DNA of 64,000 nt from Bacillota bacterium (GTDB taxonomy: Bacteria; Bacillota; Clostridia; Acetivibrionales; DSM-1351), in the NCBI GenBank assembly GCA_023439045.1, contig JAEXOY010000015.1, positions 372,001-436,000 of the forward strand, given 5' to 3'. This document shows, one piece after another, positions 44,157 through 54,294 of this stretch. The notes below the pieces were generated by a model. That model searched no databases and was not told the origin of the DNA. It saw only the letters and a list, made by a program, of their open reading frames with translations. The position numbers and the translations under genes were made by a program. How positions within the stretch are numbered: the first letter of the stretch is position 1; every line of letters starts with the position of its first letter.

Positions 44157-45302
44157 ATGATAAAAACTGAAGAATTAATTGAAGAACCTAATACTCCTAA
44201 TACCAAATACTTGATGATAAACCTGAATTATCAGCTTTTTGCCGAATCGGCTGGAGATAAGACTGAGAAAGCTACTCCAAAGAAAAAAGCTGATGCAAGA
44301 AAAAAAGGTCAGGTTTTTCAGAGCAGAGAAGTATCTACCGGGTTTATTTTACTTATTTTGATAGTATCGCTGAAGGTATTCGGGCCTACTATATATGACC
44401 AGTTAACGCTTTACTTTAAAAGAATATACCAGGAGTATTTAGCAAGCTCTGCTAACCTTGATTTTTCAATGTTAGCAAATATAGCTTTAGAATCAATAAT
44501 GGTTCTGATAAAAACGATACTACCAATTTTATTGATTTCAGCAGTTGCTGGCTTAATTGCAGGCTATGTTCAGGTGGGATTCTTGCTTACGCTTGAGCCA
44601 TTAAAGCCTCAATTTAGCAGAATTAATCCTTTGAGTGGCTTTAAAAGATTTTTTTCTTTGAGGTCGATGATTGAGCTTTTAAAAGCTATAATAAAAATTA
44701 TTATTGTGGGTACGGTTGCTTATTCATATTTAAGTGACCAGACCAAACAGGTTCTTACTCTTATGGATACGACCCTTGCAGGCGTGCTGTTATACATTGG
44801 GAATGCAGCGATTAGTGTTTCTATAAGAATATGTATAGCTCTTGTTATTTTAGGCTTGCTTGACTATATTTATCAAAAGTATGACTATGAAAAAAACCTC
44901 AAAATGACTAAGCAGGAGGTCAAGGAGGAGTTTAAACAGCAGGAAGGAAATCCTGAAATAAAGTCAAAGATCAAACAAAAGCAAAGACAGATGTCTATGA
45001 AGAGAATGATGCAAGAAGTGCCTAATGCTGATGTTGTTATAACAAACCCAACTCATTTTGCAGTAGCACTAAAATATGACACACAAAAATCACCTGCACC
45101 TTTTGTTATTGCTAAAGGTCAGGATTACATAGCACTTAGAATAAAAGAAATGGCACAGCAAAATAAAGTTCAAGTTGTAGAGAACAAACAGCTGGCCAGG
45201 ACATTATATAGTACTGTTGAAATTGGTGAGGCTATTCCTCCAGAACTATATCAGGCAGTGGCAGAAATACTTGCATTTGTATATAACCTTAAAAATGCAT
45301 AA
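44157..45302 (+). CDS. flhB: Flagellar export switch protein FlhB
   Basis: 381 residues. A basic N-terminal segment DKTEKATPKKKADARKKGQV, four transmembrane helices, and the cytoplasmic domain with the autocleavage site NPTH in DVVITNPTHFAVALKYD. Cleavage switches substrate class once FliK reports hook length. An upstream extension of ~20 residues precedes the usual start; ATG 44157 lacks a strong RBS, and ATG 44214 is an alternative. Confidence 0.96.
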   Translation: MIKTEELIEEPNTPNTKYLMINLNYQLFAESAGDKTEKATPKKKADARKKGQVFQSREVSTGFILLILIVSLKVFGPTIYDQLTLYFKRIYQEYLASSANLDFSMLANIALESIMVLIKTILPILLISAVAGLIAGYVQVGFLLTLEPLKPQFSRINPLSGFKRFFSLRSMIELLKAIIKIIIVGTVAYSYLSDQTKQVLTLMDTTLAGVLLYIGNAAISVSIRICIALVILGLLDYIYQKYDYEKNLKMTKQEVKEEFKQQEGNPEIKSKIKQKQRQMSMKRMMQEVPNADVVITNPTHFAVALKYDTQKSPAPFVIAKGQDYIALRIKEMAQQNKVQVVENKQLARTLYSTVEIGEAIPPELYQAVAEILAFVYNLKNA

Positions 45303-45373
45303 ATACAATGCCTACTTTTTTAGGTTTTCATTATCAAATATTTTACTAAGTTTATTTTACGAGGGGGATAATA

Positions 45374-47398
45374 GTGGCAAAGATAGGGAATTATGTAGTG
45401 CCTTTGATGGTAATATTTGCAATACTTGCACTTATATTGCCCATTCCTGCTTTTTTGCTGGACGTATTATTAGCAATTAATATAATATTGGCTGCTGTAA
45501 TAATGCTTAATACAATTTACTTGAAGACTGCATTAGATTTATCAGTGTTTCCAACACTTATCGTAGTTACAACAATTTATAGAATGTCGCTTAATGTTAC
45601 AGCAACAAAGCTTATTTTAGCAGAGGGTGAAGCCGGAGATGTTATAGAAGGCTTTGGTAAATTTGTTGGTGGCGGTAATCTTGTAGTTGGCTTTATAGTA
45701 TTTATTATAATTATGCTGGTAAACTTTATGGTTATTACCAAGGGTTCTGAAAGAGTTGCAGAAGTTGCAGCAAGATTTACACTTGATGCTATGCCGGGTA
45801 AACAGATGGCAATTGACGCTGATTTAAATACCGGGCTTATATCAGAGGAGGAAGCAAAAGAGCGAAGAAAGAAGATTCAGAGAGAAGCAGATTTCTATGG
45901 ATCTATGGATGGTGCTACTAAGTTTGTAAAAAACGATGCTATAATGGGTATTGTTATTACAATTGTTAATATTGCAGGTGGTCTAATTACTGGTATGCTT
46001 ATGCAGGAAATGGAAATTAGCGAGGCGCTTTCAAATTATACTATATTAACTATTGGTGATGGTCTCGTAAGCCAGGTCCCTGCTTTGATGATTTCAGCTG
46101 CAACCAGCTTTATTGTAACAAGAGCAGGTGCAGAGTCAGATCTCAACAAGGACATTCTCCGTCAGCTTTTCTACAATCCAAAAGTTTTATACATAGCAGC
46201 TGGACTATCTTTGGCAATGGCCCCACTCTTAAATCCCATTCCATTTGTGGTATTAGGTGCAGCTTTAGTATTTATGGGCTACAAGATAACACAAATGCAA
46301 AAGGAGGCTGAACAGGAGGAAGAAGTTCAGATACAAGAGAGTGAAGTTGAAGAAATTAGAAAGCCCGAGAACGTCATAGGTCTTTTGCAAATAGACCCAA
46401 TAGAGCTTGAATTTGGGTATGGTATTATTCCACTAGCAGATGTAAATCAAGGTGGTGATTTGCTGGACAGAGTTGTCCTTATCAGGAGGCAGCTTGCATT
46501 GGAACTTGGTATGCTTGTCCCTGTAATTAGACTAAGAGATAATATACAGCTCAGTCCAAACGAATATGTCATCAAGATAAAGGGGGCTGAGGTTGCAAAG
46601 GGAAGCTTAATCTTTGATAACTTCCTTGCTATGAATTCCGGTGATGTTGAGGAGGATATTGAGGGTATTAAGACTGTTGAGCCTGCATTTGGTCTTCCAG
46701 CTATATGGATACAGGAAAGTCAGAGGGATAGAGCTGAGATGCTGGGATATACAGTTGTAGATCCACCTTCAATTATTGCAACACACCTTACCGAAATAAT
46801 TAAAAAACATGCATATGAGTTGCTCGGAAGACAGGAAGTACAGACACTTGTGGACAACATAAAGCAAAACTATCCTGCTATTGTTGATGAACTTGTACCA
46901 AAGGTTATGAGTGTTGGTGAAATTCAAAAGGTACTTGCTAATCTTTTAAAAGAGGGTGTTTCTATCAGAGACATGGTTACTATACTAGAAACACTTGCTG
47001 ACTATGCTCAGGCTACTCATGATACAGATATGCTTACTGAATATGTTAGACAAGCCCTTGGAAGAAGCATATCAAAGAAATTTTTCTCTGGTAACAACAA
47101 TGTAATAACAATAGATCCGAAGGTTGAGCAGATGATTATTGATTCTGTGCAAAAGACAGAGTTCGGCTCTTATCTGACTTTGGATCCAGCTGTTTCAAAT
47201 TCTATAGTCAATAATTTATCAAAAAATGTACAGAGGCTTATTCAGCTTGGAGGACAGCCTATAGTTCTTGCTTCACCCGTTGTAAGACTGTACTTTAAGC
47301 GTCTAACAGAAAATGTTATTCCAGGATTGGTCGTTTTATCGTATAATGAAATTGACCCATCAGTGGAGGTACAATCTGTGGGGATGGTAAGCATATAG
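45374..47398 (+). CDS. flhA: Flagellar export protein FlhA
   Basis: 674 residues. The N-terminal half has about eight transmembrane helices and the FHIPEP block (RFTLDAMPGKQMAIDADLNT; AKERRKKIQREADFYGSMDG). The C-terminal half is the cytoplasmic ring that docks chaperone-substrate complexes. The start is GTG 45374 after GAGGGGG. A 160-bp spacer without clear signals separates it from flhF. Confidence 0.97.
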   Translation: MAKIGNYVVPLMVIFAILALILPIPAFLLDVLLAINIILAAVIMLNTIYLKTALDLSVFPTLIVVTTIYRMSLNVTATKLILAEGEAGDVIEGFGKFVGGGNLVVGFIVFIIIMLVNFMVITKGSERVAEVAARFTLDAMPGKQMAIDADLNTGLISEEEAKERRKKIQREADFYGSMDGATKFVKNDAIMGIVITIVNIAGGLITGMLMQEMEISEALSNYTILTIGDGLVSQVPALMISAATSFIVTRAGAESDLNKDILRQLFYNPKVLYIAAGLSLAMAPLLNPIPFVVLGAALVFMGYKITQMQKEAEQEEEVQIQESEVEEIRKPENVIGLLQIDPIELEFGYGIIPLADVNQGGDLLDRVVLIRRQLALELGMLVPVIRLRDNIQLSPNEYVIKIKGAEVAKGSLIFDNFLAMNSGDVEEDIEGIKTVEPAFGLPAIWIQESQRDRAEMLGYTVVDPPSIIATHLTEIIKKHAYELLGRQEVQTLVDNIKQNYPAIVDELVPKVMSVGEIQKVLANLLKEGVSIRDMVTILETLADYAQATHDTDMLTEYVRQALGRSISKKFFSGNNNVITIDPKVEQMIIDSVQKTEFGSYLTLDPAVSNSIVNNLSKNVQRLIQLGGQPIVLASPVVRLYFKRLTENVIPGLVVLSYNEIDPSVEVQSVGMVSI

Positions 47399-47558
47399 TT
47401 TTATGAGTTGAATAGTTTTGTGTTACATAATCAGCGCTTAGGCTTACATTATAAATGTGTGGTTATAAATTACATAAGAGTTAAATTACGAATAGATTTA
47501 TCTTCAACTAAGGAAAGAAAACGTAACGTATGTTGATTAAGGAAGGGACTCGTAAAAT

Positions 47559-48731
47559 ATGAAGATTAAGCGTTATTTAGGTAAGGATACACAAGAAGCT
47601 TTACTAAAGGTTAAAATGGATTTAGGTAATAATGCAATAATCTTAAATACAAAAAAGGTTCGTCAGAGGGGTATCAAAAAGTACTTTGCTAAACCTATGG
47701 TTGAAATAATGGCTGCAATTGATGATGATTCTTCTCGAACACGCGAGCTTGAAGTGGCGAAAGTAGAGCAATCTACCACTTCAGAAAGAGTTTTAGATAA
47801 AAATAAATTGTCACAAAAAGAGGAAAAATTTACTGAGTTAGAGAATAAAGTAAATAATATCGAAAGCATGATAGGACGCTTGCTAGATGCAGTAAAACCT
47901 GGTGATGGCCGGTCAACTTTACAACTAGAAAATGATAGCAGGCAAATGCCAAATGTATTTCAACTACTATATAACAATTTGTTAAAAAACGAAGTTGATC
48001 CGGAATTGGCACAGAAAATAATTGATCAAGTTACTAAGAAGAGTAGTACGAGAAGTGTCAATGATGCAGCGCTTGCAATGTATTCTGTCATCTCATCACT
48101 TTTTGGCAGAGCGGAGCCTATAAGGCTAAGGTCAGATGGGAAACCAACTGTAATACTATTTGTTGGACCAACAGGTGTTGGTAAGACTACTACTTTAGCA
48201 AAGCTAGCGGCTAACTTTATGCTTGCTAATAAGAAGAAAGTAGGGTTAATTACAGCAGATACATACAGGATAGCGGCAGTTGACCAACTTAAAACTTATG
48301 CGGAGATTCTAGGTATACCACTTTCTATTGCTTATACAATAAGTGAAATAGGAACAGAGATAGAGAAATATGGTGATAAGGATGTAATTTTAATTGATAC
48401 TGCTGGATGTAGCCACAGGAATAAACAAAAGTTTGAAGAACTGAAATTACTAACAAAAGAATGTAAGGCTGATGAGATTTTCCTTGTACTTAGTGCAACG
48501 GTTAGCTCTAAAAACAGTAAGGATATCATAAGTAATTATAATTTTATCCCTAATTACAGATTAATTTTTACCAAGCTTGATGAAACTCCGGTTTACGGAA
48601 ACATTCTTAACAGTAAGTGTTATTCAAATAGAAGTTTGGCGTATATTACTAATGGTCAGAATGTACCGGATGATATAGAAATTGCTAATGTGGACAAGTT
48701 ATCGAAAAATTTGTTAGGAAGTATTAATTAG
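47559..48731 (+). CDS. flhF: Flagellar SRP-type GTPase FlhF
   Basis: 390 residues. N-terminal B domain (MKIKRYLGKDTQEALLKVKMDLGNNAIILNTKKV), middle N domain, then the G domain with P-loop LFVGPTGVGKTTTLAKLA, TADTYRIAAVDQLKTYA and VILIDTAG. It fixes the site and number of flagella. FlhG, its activator, is next, 55 bp on. Confidence 0.96.
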   Translation: MKIKRYLGKDTQEALLKVKMDLGNNAIILNTKKVRQRGIKKYFAKPMVEIMAAIDDDSSRTRELEVAKVEQSTTSERVLDKNKLSQKEEKFTELENKVNNIESMIGRLLDAVKPGDGRSTLQLENDSRQMPNVFQLLYNNLLKNEVDPELAQKIIDQVTKKSSTRSVNDAALAMYSVISSLFGRAEPIRLRSDGKPTVILFVGPTGVGKTTTLAKLAANFMLANKKKVGLITADTYRIAAVDQLKTYAEILGIPLSIAYTISEIGTEIEKYGDKDVILIDTAGCSHRNKQKFEELKLLTKECKADEIFLVLSATVSSKNSKDIISNYNFIPNYRLIFTKLDETPVYGNILNSKCYSNRSLAYITNGQNVPDDIEIANVDKLSKNLLGSIN

Positions 48732-48786
48732 CTTTGGAATCTATTGTAGAAGTCATGGACGACTATATGGGCAGTGAGATGAAAGG

Positions 48787-49908
48787 ATGCTGGATATGAT
48801 AGATCAAGCAGAAAAACTCAGACGAATAGTTAACAATTTGAATAAAAATCTTCCTAAGACTGATGTAATAAATATTTCTGTTCAAGATAAAGAGAAGGCT
48901 GTTAATAACAACGTTCTTATTCTAGAAGAGAAAAGCGTAGACGAGGATTCATCAACTAGTAATCAAGTTGACAAGCAGGTTGATAATCAAGTTGGGACAT
49001 CAAATGAATACCAAGCTAATATACATAGTAGCACTAAAGTGGAAATGGACACTTCTAATAATACTCAGAATAAACCTGCTAATACGCCTACTGCCCATAA
49101 GGCAAAGGTTATTACAATAACTAGCGGCAAGGGGGGGGTTGGGAAAACCAGTATAACTGCAAACCTAGCATTATCTCTGAGTCAGAAAGGATATCGGGTT
49201 ATTATTGTTGATGCGGACCTAGGATTATCAAATATAGATGTTGTTTTTGGCATTGTACCAAGATATTCATTACTAGAACTAATAAAGAATGAAAAGGGTA
49301 TATTGGATATATTATGTGATGGACCAAACAATATAAAATTTATATCGGGTGGTTCGGGGGTTAAAGAATTAGTTAACCTTGAACAAAATTCACTTGACTC
49401 ATTTATTGCAAATATGTCTTTATTAGATCATATTGCAGATTTTATACTTATTGATACAGGAGCAGGGCTATCAGAGACGGTGTTGAATTTTGTGTTGTCT
49501 GCAGATGAAGTTATTCTCGTTATAACTCCAGAGCCTACTTCAATTACAGATGCTTATGCACTTGTCAAGACAGTATCATTTGAAAAGAAAGACTGTTCAC
49601 TAAAGGTATTGATTAATAGGGCCGAAGATGAAAATGAAGCTAAAAGTGTGTTTAATAATTTTTCTATGGTAGCTGATAGATTTTTGGGCATGAAACTGGA
49701 GAGCATAGGGCACCTACCCTTTGATCAGCTTTTTACTAAATCGGTCAAACTCCAGAAGCCATACTTAATCAGCTTTCCCAAAAATTCTACCGCAAAGCTT
49801 ATAGCAGAAATTGCAGAACAACTTGTAAGCAAGTCGGATAATAATGAAAATAGTCAATCAGGTATTAAAGCATTTATCAATCGTTTTGTTGGGTTGTTTA
49901 GTAATTAA
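48787..49908 (+). CDS. flhG: Flagellar number regulator FlhG (MinD/ParA-like ATPase)
   Basis: 373 residues. The N-terminal peptide DQAEKLRRIV is the FlhF-activating motif. A long Asn/Asp/Gln/Val-rich linker (about 20-100, with repeats such as VDKQVDNQVG) then leads to the MinD domain: deviant Walker A TSGKGGVGKTSITANLA, VIIVDADLGLSNIDVVFG and LIDTGAG. It counters FlhF to set flagellar number. The linker is longer than in typical FlhG (~290 residues total). Confidence 0.94.
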   Translation: MLDMIDQAEKLRRIVNNLNKNLPKTDVINISVQDKEKAVNNNVLILEEKSVDEDSSTSNQVDKQVDNQVGTSNEYQANIHSSTKVEMDTSNNTQNKPANTPTAHKAKVITITSGKGGVGKTSITANLALSLSQKGYRVIIVDADLGLSNIDVVFGIVPRYSLLELIKNEKGILDILCDGPNNIKFISGGSGVKELVNLEQNSLDSFIANMSLLDHIADFILIDTGAGLSETVLNFVLSADEVILVITPEPTSITDAYALVKTVSFEKKDCSLKVLINRAEDENEAKSVFNNFSMVADRFLGMKLESIGHLPFDQLFTKSVKLQKPYLISFPKNSTAKLIAEIAEQLVSKSDNNENSQSGIKAFINRFVGLFSN

Positions 49909-49942
49909 TTAGATAGTATACTATAATTTAGGTGGGATTATC

Positions 49943-50617
49943 GTGCTAAAGGGTATAAATGATATACAAATAGGGATGAGACTTGAGCTAATAGTTTATA
50001 ATGAGAAAGATGAAAAAACTGAGGCTTCATTTATTTGCAGTATTGAGGATATCGTAGACAATAATAAAATTGTTATTACGGCACCAATATACGAACATAA
50101 TGTTTTCCCTGTTAGAGTTGACTCTTTTGTAGAAGGATATGTTATCAAGGATAACTATATCTTTAAAATTGTAGGTACTGTTAGTGACAGAATGGTTATT
50201 AATGATATTCCGCTCTTGGTTATTACAATAACTGAAAAGATTGTAAAAGCCAGCAGAAGACAATATTTTAGATGTAAATGCAGTAGTCCTGTATTTTTTG
50301 TTGAAGAAAATCAAGATTTATATGATAATAGTATACAAGTACATACTGTTACAAAGGACTTAAGCGGGGGTGGATTTTCCGCAGTTATTGATAAAAAACT
50401 ACACATTAATACCATGATAAAAGGTGTTTTGACACTAAATAATGAAATAGAAGTATCCTTTATTGGTCAGGTAATAAAGTGTATTCCTTACATAATGAAT
50501 AGTAACCAAAGCCTTTTAGGAGTGAGTTTTAGGGATATTAGTTACAAAGATAGAGAAAGAATTGTTGCTTATGTTTTTAGACAACAGAGAAAACTTTTAA
50601 AAAAAGGGCTGGGGTAG
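49943..50617 (+). CDS. YcgR-like flagellar brake protein (PilZ domain)
   Basis: 224 residues. N-terminal YcgR-N type domain and a C-terminal PilZ domain with both c-di-GMP signatures: RRQYFR (RxxxR) and DLSGGG (DxSxxG). When loaded with c-di-GMP such proteins slow the motor. GTG 49943 is the start. Place between flhG and cheB suits a brake that links c-di-GMP to motility. Confidence 0.93.
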   Translation: MLKGINDIQIGMRLELIVYNEKDEKTEASFICSIEDIVDNNKIVITAPIYEHNVFPVRVDSFVEGYVIKDNYIFKIVGTVSDRMVINDIPLLVITITEKIVKASRRQYFRCKCSSPVFFVEENQDLYDNSIQVHTVTKDLSGGGFSAVIDKKLHINTMIKGVLTLNNEIEVSFIGQVIKCIPYIMNSNQSLLGVSFRDISYKDRERIVAYVFRQQRKLLKKGLG

Positions 50618-50621
50618 TGAA

Positions 50622-51692
50622 ATGGATCTACATGGCAGAAATTCAAATGTAGTAAATGTACTAATAGTTGATGACTCAGCATTTATGAGAAAAGTATTGA
50701 CAGATATACTGAATGCTGAAAATGGAATAAATGTAGTTGGTACAGCGACTGATGGACTTGACGCACTAGAAAAGTTAGAGCAGCTGAACCCGGACGTACT
50801 AACCTTGGATGTTGAAATGCCAGGGATGAATGGAATAGATTGCTTAAAGGCAATTATGAAGACAAACCCAAAACCTGTGATTATGTTGGGAACAGGGACA
50901 GTTCAAGGCGCTGCGCTTACAATAAAAGCACTTGATGAGGGTGCAGTTGATTTTATTGCAAAGCCCAATAATATATTTGATATAAAAAATGAAAAGAAAA
51001 AGAGTGAAATTGTTGAAAAGATAATGATAGCAAAAAACATTGATTTAAGTACTTACAATAATCAATGTTTGAAATATAAAACAAATGATAATATAAAGGA
51101 ACCTGTGAAATATTACATAGCAATTGGATCTTCAACAGGGGGTCCAAAGGCACTTCAGCAGGTTATACCACTTTTACCAAAGAACTTACCTGCAAGTGTA
51201 TTCATTGTTCAGCACATGCCACCTGGTTTTACAAAGTCTTTAGCAGAAAGGCTGGACAACAAAAGTGGAATGACGGTGAAGGAAGCTGAACACAAGGAAA
51301 AGGCATTAGTGGGATATGTGTATATAGCACCTGGTGATGCACACATGGTATTTAAAAAAGACCCTGTTGATGGAGCCTTAATAATAAATCTCGATAAGTC
51401 CCCGCCAGTTGGGGGTCATAGGCCTTCTGTGGATGTTATGATGAGCTCTTTGTCAGATACTGGTATGAAAAATATTATCGGAGTTATTCTTACAGGAATG
51501 GGTTCTGATGGAAGCAATGGAGTCAAAAAACTCAAGGAAAATAATAAGAGTTATATTATTGCTCAGGACGAGCAATCCAGTGTTGTTTATGGAATGCCCA
51601 AAATGGCTTTCCAGACTGGAGTAGTTGACAAGGTTGTAGCTCTAGAAAATATAACAGAAGAGATTATTCAATATTTGGGGGTGCGTATATAA
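50622..51692 (+). CDS. cheB: Chemotaxis protein-glutamate methylesterase CheB
   Basis: 356 residues. Receiver domain (LIVDDSAFMRKVLTDIL; phospho-Asp in VLTLDVEMPGMNG), then the CheB esterase domain with Ser in AIGSSTGGPKALQ, His in VQHMPPGFTKSLAERLD and Asp in GVILTGMGSDG. The receiver beta-4 region reads PVIMLGTGTVQGA where VxxSSLT-type sequence is usual, so the Ser/Thr switch position appears to be Gly. It demethylates and deamidates receptors. Overlaps cheA by one base. Confidence 0.95.
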   Translation: MDLHGRNSNVVNVLIVDDSAFMRKVLTDILNAENGINVVGTATDGLDALEKLEQLNPDVLTLDVEMPGMNGIDCLKAIMKTNPKPVIMLGTGTVQGAALTIKALDEGAVDFIAKPNNIFDIKNEKKKSEIVEKIMIAKNIDLSTYNNQCLKYKTNDNIKEPVKYYIAIGSSTGGPKALQQVIPLLPKNLPASVFIVQHMPPGFTKSLAERLDNKSGMTVKEAEHKEKALVGYVYIAPGDAHMVFKKDPVDGALIINLDKSPPVGGHRPSVDVMMSSLSDTGMKNIIGVILTGMGSDGSNGVKKLKENNKSYIIAQDEQSSVVYGMPKMAFQTGVVDKVVALENITEEIIQYLGVRI

Positions 51693-53761
51693 TGGATATG
51701 AGTCAGTATTTGCAAATATTTATTGAAGAAGCAAAGGAACATGTTCAAAGCTTAAATCAGTGCTTACTTCAACTTGAAAAGGATCCTAATGATAAGGGTG
51801 TTCTAAATGAAATATTTAGAGTTGCCCATACACTTAAGGGCATGTCCGGTACCATGGGATATGTCAAGATGTCTAAGTTGACACATGATATGGAAAATGT
51901 TCTCCATGCTATTAGAAATGATGAGATAAAAATTACATCAGATTTAGTAGACGTACTATTCAAGTGTCTTGATGCGCTTGAAAATTATGTGAATAGTGTT
52001 GTTTCCACAGGCGGTGAAGGAGACAAGGAATATAAATCTGTAATAGAAGCACTCAACAATATACTGAAGAATAGGGGTACGCATAAGCTCTCACAAGCTA
52101 CTGAAAAAATAGAAGCCCCAATCCCTGCTAGTGAAACTCAAGCAGATAAGTACATTACCGCAAATTTTGATGTTGATTCCTTTGAACAGAATGCGATCAA
52201 TAAAGCTGTTGACTTAGGAATGTATGCACATAAAATTACGATTGTCTTAAATAAGGGCTGTTTGTTAAAGGCAGCACGTGCTTTTATACTGTTTCAAACT
52301 TTAGAAAGATATGGCGAAATTATTAAGTCAAAGCCAGTTGTTCAAGATATTGAAGATGAAAAGTTTGATTTTGAATTTACCGTGCTTGTCTTATCAAAGG
52401 AAGATGAATCTTTGTTTATGAGAGAATTAAACTCAGTAGCAGAGGTTGAAGAGGTTATAATAAGAAGTGTAGGCAAGAAACCAACGTCTATTGATACTAT
52501 TGTTGATGTACCAGCCGTAGAGGAGGCTGTAAAGGAAGTAGCTATCACTGCGGCAGTAGAGAAAGCTACAGAGACGCCTGACCAGAAGCAGAACGCAAAT
52601 GCTGCTAGAAAGACTCAGCGTACTGTTAGAGTTGATATTGATAGACTTGATGTACTGATGAATTTAGTGGGAGAACTTATTATCACTAAGACACAACTTG
52701 AAGATACCGACAGCGCTACAAGACAGCAGGAGTATCATGAGCACCTCGAGTACCTTGAGAGAATTACTACAAGCTTGAATGATGCTGTAATGAAAGTTAG
52801 AATGGTACCTGTTGAAACTGTATTCAACAGATTTCCAAGAATGATCAGGGATATAGCCAAAGATTTAAATAAAGAAATTGAACTCAATATGTCAGGTGAG
52901 GAAACTGAACTTGACAGGACAGTAATTGATGAGATCGGAGATCCGCTAATTCACTTACTCAGGAATTCCTGTGACCATGGAATAGAAGCTTTGGCTGATA
53001 GGAAGAGTGCAGGAAAGTCTGACATTGGTAAGATATTCCTTAGAGCATATCAATCAGGTAATAACGTAATTATTGAGGTTGAGGACGACGGCGCAGGAAT
53101 AAATATAGAGAAAGTTAAAGCAAAAGCCATTGAACGAGGCCTTATTACCAAAGAGGCTGCAGCGGGGCTTTCTCAACAACAGATAGTTGATTACCTATTC
53201 AAACCTAGCTTCAGTACTGCAGATAGGATAACAGGTCTTTCTGGCAGAGGTGTTGGTCTTGATGTTGTTAAGACAAAGATTGAACAACTAGGTGGTTCTG
53301 TTGAGGTTGAGACTCAGCAGGGTAAAGGTAGTAAATTTATCATTAAATTACCATTAACACTGGCTATTTATCAGGCTCTATTAGTTACTGTCGGTGGAGA
53401 GAAGTACGCTATTCCATTAAGTTCTATTTATCAGATATACAATTGGAATGCCGATGAAGTTAAAATGGTTCAGCAGCAAGAGATTATCCTTTTAAGAAAT
53501 ATGGTTGTTCCTATAACGAGACTTGCTAATATACTTGATGTGCCTGACGCTCAAAAGAAACAACAAAAACAATTAAAGATAGTTATTGTTCGTAAGGGCG
53601 AAAAGCTGTCAGGGCTTGTAGTTGATGGTGTAATAGGACAACAGGAAATAGTTATTAAGTCGTTAGGTAAGCTTTTGACAGGAATCAAACCACTTGCTGG
53701 TGCAACTATACTTGGCGATGGAAATGTTGCGTTGATTGTGGATGTAAATGCAATTACTTGA
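51692..53761 (+). CDS. cheA: Chemotaxis histidine kinase CheA
   Basis: 689 residues. P1 Hpt domain with phospho-His46 in VAHTLKGMSGTMGY, P2 (about 165-265), P3 dimerisation, P4 kinase (N box LIHLLRNSCDHGIEAL; VEDDGAGIN; STADRITGLSGRGVGLDVVK) and P5 CheW-like domain. It phosphorylates CheY and CheB. The ATG sits in the cheB stop (TAATG), so translation is coupled. Confidence 0.98.
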   Translation: MDMSQYLQIFIEEAKEHVQSLNQCLLQLEKDPNDKGVLNEIFRVAHTLKGMSGTMGYVKMSKLTHDMENVLHAIRNDEIKITSDLVDVLFKCLDALENYVNSVVSTGGEGDKEYKSVIEALNNILKNRGTHKLSQATEKIEAPIPASETQADKYITANFDVDSFEQNAINKAVDLGMYAHKITIVLNKGCLLKAARAFILFQTLERYGEIIKSKPVVQDIEDEKFDFEFTVLVLSKEDESLFMRELNSVAEVEEVIIRSVGKKPTSIDTIVDVPAVEEAVKEVAITAAVEKATETPDQKQNANAARKTQRTVRVDIDRLDVLMNLVGELIITKTQLEDTDSATRQQEYHEHLEYLERITTSLNDAVMKVRMVPVETVFNRFPRMIRDIAKDLNKEIELNMSGEETELDRTVIDEIGDPLIHLLRNSCDHGIEALADRKSAGKSDIGKIFLRAYQSGNNVIIEVEDDGAGINIEKVKAKAIERGLITKEAAAGLSQQQIVDYLFKPSFSTADRITGLSGRGVGLDVVKTKIEQLGGSVEVETQQGKGSKFIIKLPLTLAIYQALLVTVGGEKYAIPLSSIYQIYNWNADEVKMVQQQEIILLRNMVVPITRLANILDVPDAQKKQQKQLKIVIVRKGEKLSGLVVDGVIGQQEIVIKSLGKLLTGIKPLAGATILGDGNVALIVDVNAIT

Positions 53762-53821
53762 TAAAAGTGTTTATTAGTAAACTATTTATACCAGTGCCAA
53801 GTGAAAGGAATGGTGAGGGAC

Positions 53822-54274
53822 ATGGATATAGCACAAATTAAAGACTCTGAAGTAAAGCAGTATATAGTTTTTAAGATTGGTGAAGATGAATACGGCATTG
53901 ACTCATTGAAGATTACTACAATAGATAGAATGAAGCCTATTACTAGAGTGCCAAAGACACCATCTTACATAAAGGGAGTTATCAATCTCCGAGGAGATAT
54001 TATTCCTGTCATGGACTTAAGGCTAAAATTCAATCTAGAAGAGATATCAGAAACTGAAGAAACAAGGATTATTATACTTAAGTTAGAGGAAGGTGCCTTT
54101 GGAGTTATAGTTGATCAGGTTGTAGAAACAGTTCAGCTAGAAGAAGCGCAAATAGAAAGCACAGCAAACCTATTTAATGGAAGCATTTCAGACTACATAC
54201 TCGGTATAGGTAAATTTAATGGAAATATAGTAAGACTATTAAATTTTGAAAAGATGATAAAGTTTATAGAATAA
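53822..54274 (+). CDS. cheW: Chemotaxis coupling protein CheW
   Basis: 150 residues from ATG 53822 (GTGAGGGA upstream); an upstream in-frame GTG at 53801 adds seven residues. KQYIVFKIGEDEYGIDSLKITTIDRMKPITRVPKTPSYIKGVINLRGDIIPVMDLRLKF is the CheW core. It links receptors to CheA. It sits 60 bp after cheA. Confidence 0.96.
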   Translation: MDIAQIKDSEVKQYIVFKIGEDEYGIDSLKITTIDRMKPITRVPKTPSYIKGVINLRGDIIPVMDLRLKFNLEEISETEETRIIILKLEEGAFGVIVDQVVETVQLEEAQIESTANLFNGSISDYILGIGKFNGNIVRLLNFEKMIKFIE

Positions 54275-54294
54275 AAATTGATGAGGTATTAGAA

